Shown here in pieces: positions 4,813-6,304 of a stretch of 6,304 bases of DNA. The notes beneath the pieces are model-generated. The model worked only from the letters and a program-made list of their open reading frames with translations. It was not told the DNA's origin and did not search any database. Source of the stretch: Hadesarchaea archaeon (lineage in GTDB: Archaea; Hadarchaeota; Hadarchaeia; Hadarchaeales; Hadarchaeaceae); contig JAUWBP010000055.1 in the NCBI GenBank assembly GCA_030601665.1, positions 1 through 6,304 on the forward strand, given 5' to 3'. Both the position numbers and the translations under genes were made by a program. How positions within the stretch are numbered: the first letter of the stretch is position 1; every line of letters starts with the position of its first letter.

Positions 4813-6304
4813 TTATTCTTCCTTCTCTTCCTTTGGTGCTCGTGCTCTAGGCCTTAGAGCAGCCGCTAGAGCGGGCGGCATAGCCGCCGGAGCAACCGCT
4901 GGTGCCCTCACCTCGCTTGGTTTGAACCTGGCTACAGCGGGCGGCGTAGCCGCTGGAGCAACCGCTGTCGCCACCACCTCGCCTAGTTTGAACCTACCTA
5001 TAGCTGCCTGCAGGTTCTGTGCCATGGTCGAAAGTTCCTGAGCCGATGTCGTGAGCTCCTCCATCGATGCTGTGAGCTCCTGGGCGCTGGATGAGGACTC
5101 TTGGGCTCCGGACGATGTCTGTTCCGCGATCGTGCTGACCTCCTCCATCGTCTTTACCACGGTTTCGACGCTCGCCACCTGCTGCTTTGATCCTGCCGCT
5201 ATGGTTTGTGCTGCATCCAAGGTCTGGGCTACGGTCGTTTTGATTTTCTCGATGCTATCCAGAGATTTGGTGGCCGATTCCTTACCGCTCGTGACTCGCT
5301 CCATCGCGGTCTTTACAGCCGTCACCGCCTCAGTTGTGTCCTTCTGCACCCCGCGAATGACGTCCGAGATTTCAACCGCAGAACGCTTTGTACTCTCTGC
5401 GAGCCTTCTCACCTCTTCTGCGACAACGGCAAAGCCCCTGCCTTGCTCACCCGCGCGAGCTGCCTCTATCGCCGCATTTAATGCCAGTATGTTCGTCTGG
5501 CTTGCGACATCCGTGATTACTCCCACCGCCTTACCGATCTGCTCGGATCTTGCCGTTAGGGCGTCAACCGTTTTAGAGATATTGCCGACGGTCTCGGCGA
5601 TCGTATCCATATCCTTGACGGCAGATTGTACCGCATTTTCACCGGTTGTAGAGGTATCGGTTCCCATCTTTGCCCTCTTGCTCACCTCTTCCGACTGGGT
5701 CAACGCATCGGTGGCAGCCTTCGAAATTTCTCCAACGGACTTGGCGGCGTCTGAGACCTTTCCCGCCTGAGTTTGCGCGCCCTTGGCTATCTGCTGGATC
5801 GATGATGCCACCTGTCCCGTGGTCTTATTCATCTGCGTCCCCGCGGATGCGACGCTCTGCGATATAGTGGCCACGCGCTCGGAGGCGTCCCTAGTTTCTT
5901 TGAGGAGGGCGTTTAGATCGTCTATCGACCTGTTCAGAGCATCGGTCATCGTCCTGATGTCGCCGGCTGTTGGGATTTCCACCTTCTGGGTGAGGTCGCC
6001 CTCGGACACGGCTGTGAGAACCCTGCTGATCTCCAGTGCTGGTTTGGCTATCGATTCAATTAGTGAGTTCAGGGTATCCACGACATCTTTCCATGACCCG
6101 GTAACTCCCGGTACCTCCGCTCGTTCGGTGAGTTTTCCCTCCGTTCCCGCAACCTTTGATACTCTGGATATTTCGGATGCAACTCTGTTCAAATCGTCTA
6201 CCAGCTTGTTGGCGGTGTCCGCCGCCGCTTTCACCTCTCCAGCCGCTTCTACGGTTACTTTCTTCGTGAAGTCTCCCTGGGCGACTGCCGTCACGACTTC
6301 TGCC
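4813..6304 (-). CDS. Methyl-accepting chemotaxis protein with poly-HAMP array, C-terminal part; N-terminus beyond right edge
   Basis: The receptor senses a signal and controls CheA through CheW. Counting from the first whole codon (6303), 496 residues are visible. Three HAMP-like units come first, with matching motifs QGDFTKKV (Gly10), EGKLTERA (Gly56) and EGDLTQKV (Gly102), exactly 46 residues apart; the middle one is of the divergent type, with VPGVTGSWKD. Then follows a long coiled-coil signalling domain (about 130-435) whose hairpin tip contains QTNILALNAAIEAARAGEQG and GRGFAVVAEEVRRLAE (about 269-303), the CheA/CheW contact region. Gln/Glu/Ser/Thr-rich helix stretches near 391-425, such as SSSAQELTAS, are plausible methylation sites. 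The tail (about 436-496) is Pro/Ala-rich, carries a duplicated 22-residue unit and ends in KEEKEE, with no NWETF-like CheR tether. No membrane segment or ligand domain is visible, so whether it is soluble or membrane-bound is unknown. The frame is open to the edge; a GTG at 6294 is internal, not a start. Confidence 0.95.
   Translation of the reverse strand, partial: AEVVTAVAQGDFTKKVTVEAAGEVKAAADTANKLVDDLNRVASEISRVSKVAGTEGKLTERAEVPGVTGSWKDVVDTLNSLIESIAKPALEISRVLTAVSEGDLTQKVEIPTAGDIRTMTDALNRSIDDLNALLKETRDASERVATISQSVASAGTQMNKTTGQVASSIQQIAKGAQTQAGKVSDAAKSVGEISKAATDALTQSEEVSKRAKMGTDTSTTGENAVQSAVKDMDTIAETVGNISKTVDALTARSEQIGKAVGVITDVASQTNILALNAAIEAARAGEQGRGFAVVAEEVRRLAESTKRSAVEISDVIRGVQKDTTEAVTAVKTAMERVTSGKESATKSLDSIEKIKTTVAQTLDAAQTIAAGSKQQVASVETVVKTMEEVSTIAEQTSSGAQESSSSAQELTASMEELTTSAQELSTMAQNLQAAIGRFKLGEVVATAVAPAATPPAVARFKPSEVRAPAVAPAAMPPALAAALRPRARAPKEEKEE
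4871..4995 (-). repeat. Two-copy 66-base direct repeat in the receptor tail
   Basis: The 59-base blocks 4871-4929 and 4937-4995 match at 51 positions by direct comparison, and their 66-base period equals 22 codons, so the frame is kept. In protein they read RFKLGEVVATAVAPAATPPA and RFKPSEVRAPAVAPAAMPPA. Several differences are synonymous or conservative, as expected for an older in-frame duplication. Confidence 0.85.

Noticed and set aside
5051..5770. 239-codon open frame on the plus strand opposite the receptor gene
   Set aside because: It is the Ser/Ala/Thr/Val-rich reverse reading of the receptor coiled coil; stops are rare there because of the repetitive Ala/Glu/Thr codons.
6292..6294. 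GTG at 6294 as the start of the receptor gene
   Set aside because: The frame stays open to the window edge and the residues before it (AEV) continue the HAMP helix, so this GTG is an internal valine.

Overview
The window is a chemotaxis gene cluster, almost certainly archaeal. Evidence for an archaeon: a KaiC-family ATPase gene, TATA-box promoters with very short leaders (one preceded by a BRE-like element), weak or absent Shine-Dalgarno sites, and the style of the CheA, CheB and CheR proteins. A euryarchaeal-type organism of moderate GC content is my best guess; the sequence alone does not fix the lineage.

Layout. Positions 1-306 (minus) hold the N-terminal 102 residues of a KaiC-like ATPase whose 3' end lies off the left edge. 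Positions 307-709 are an AT-rich divergent intergenic region with a TATA-like element for each flanking gene and a small perfect inverted repeat (529-541), but no convincing gene. Positions 710-1552 (plus) hold cheR. One base separates the cheR stop from the stop of the opposing cheA (1554-3134, minus). Reading leftwards on the minus strand from the right edge, the operon order is methyl-accepting chemotaxis protein (4813 to beyond 6304), cheW (4256-4789), cheB (3143-4183), cheA.

How they work together. The receptor's poly-HAMP module and signalling hairpin control the CheA kinase through CheW. CheA autophosphorylates on His48 and should pass phosphate to a CheY (not in the window) and to the CheB receiver (Asp57). 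CheR adds methyl groups to receptor glutamates and CheB removes them, giving adaptation. Points out of the ordinary: CheA has no P2 (CheY/CheB docking) domain; cheY, cheC and cheD are not beside cheBA; cheR is transcribed against the operon; the receptor carries HAMP units at an exact 46-residue period and ends in a duplicated Pro/Ala-rich 22-residue tail. I saw no tRNA or rRNA gene, CRISPR array or insertion sequence.
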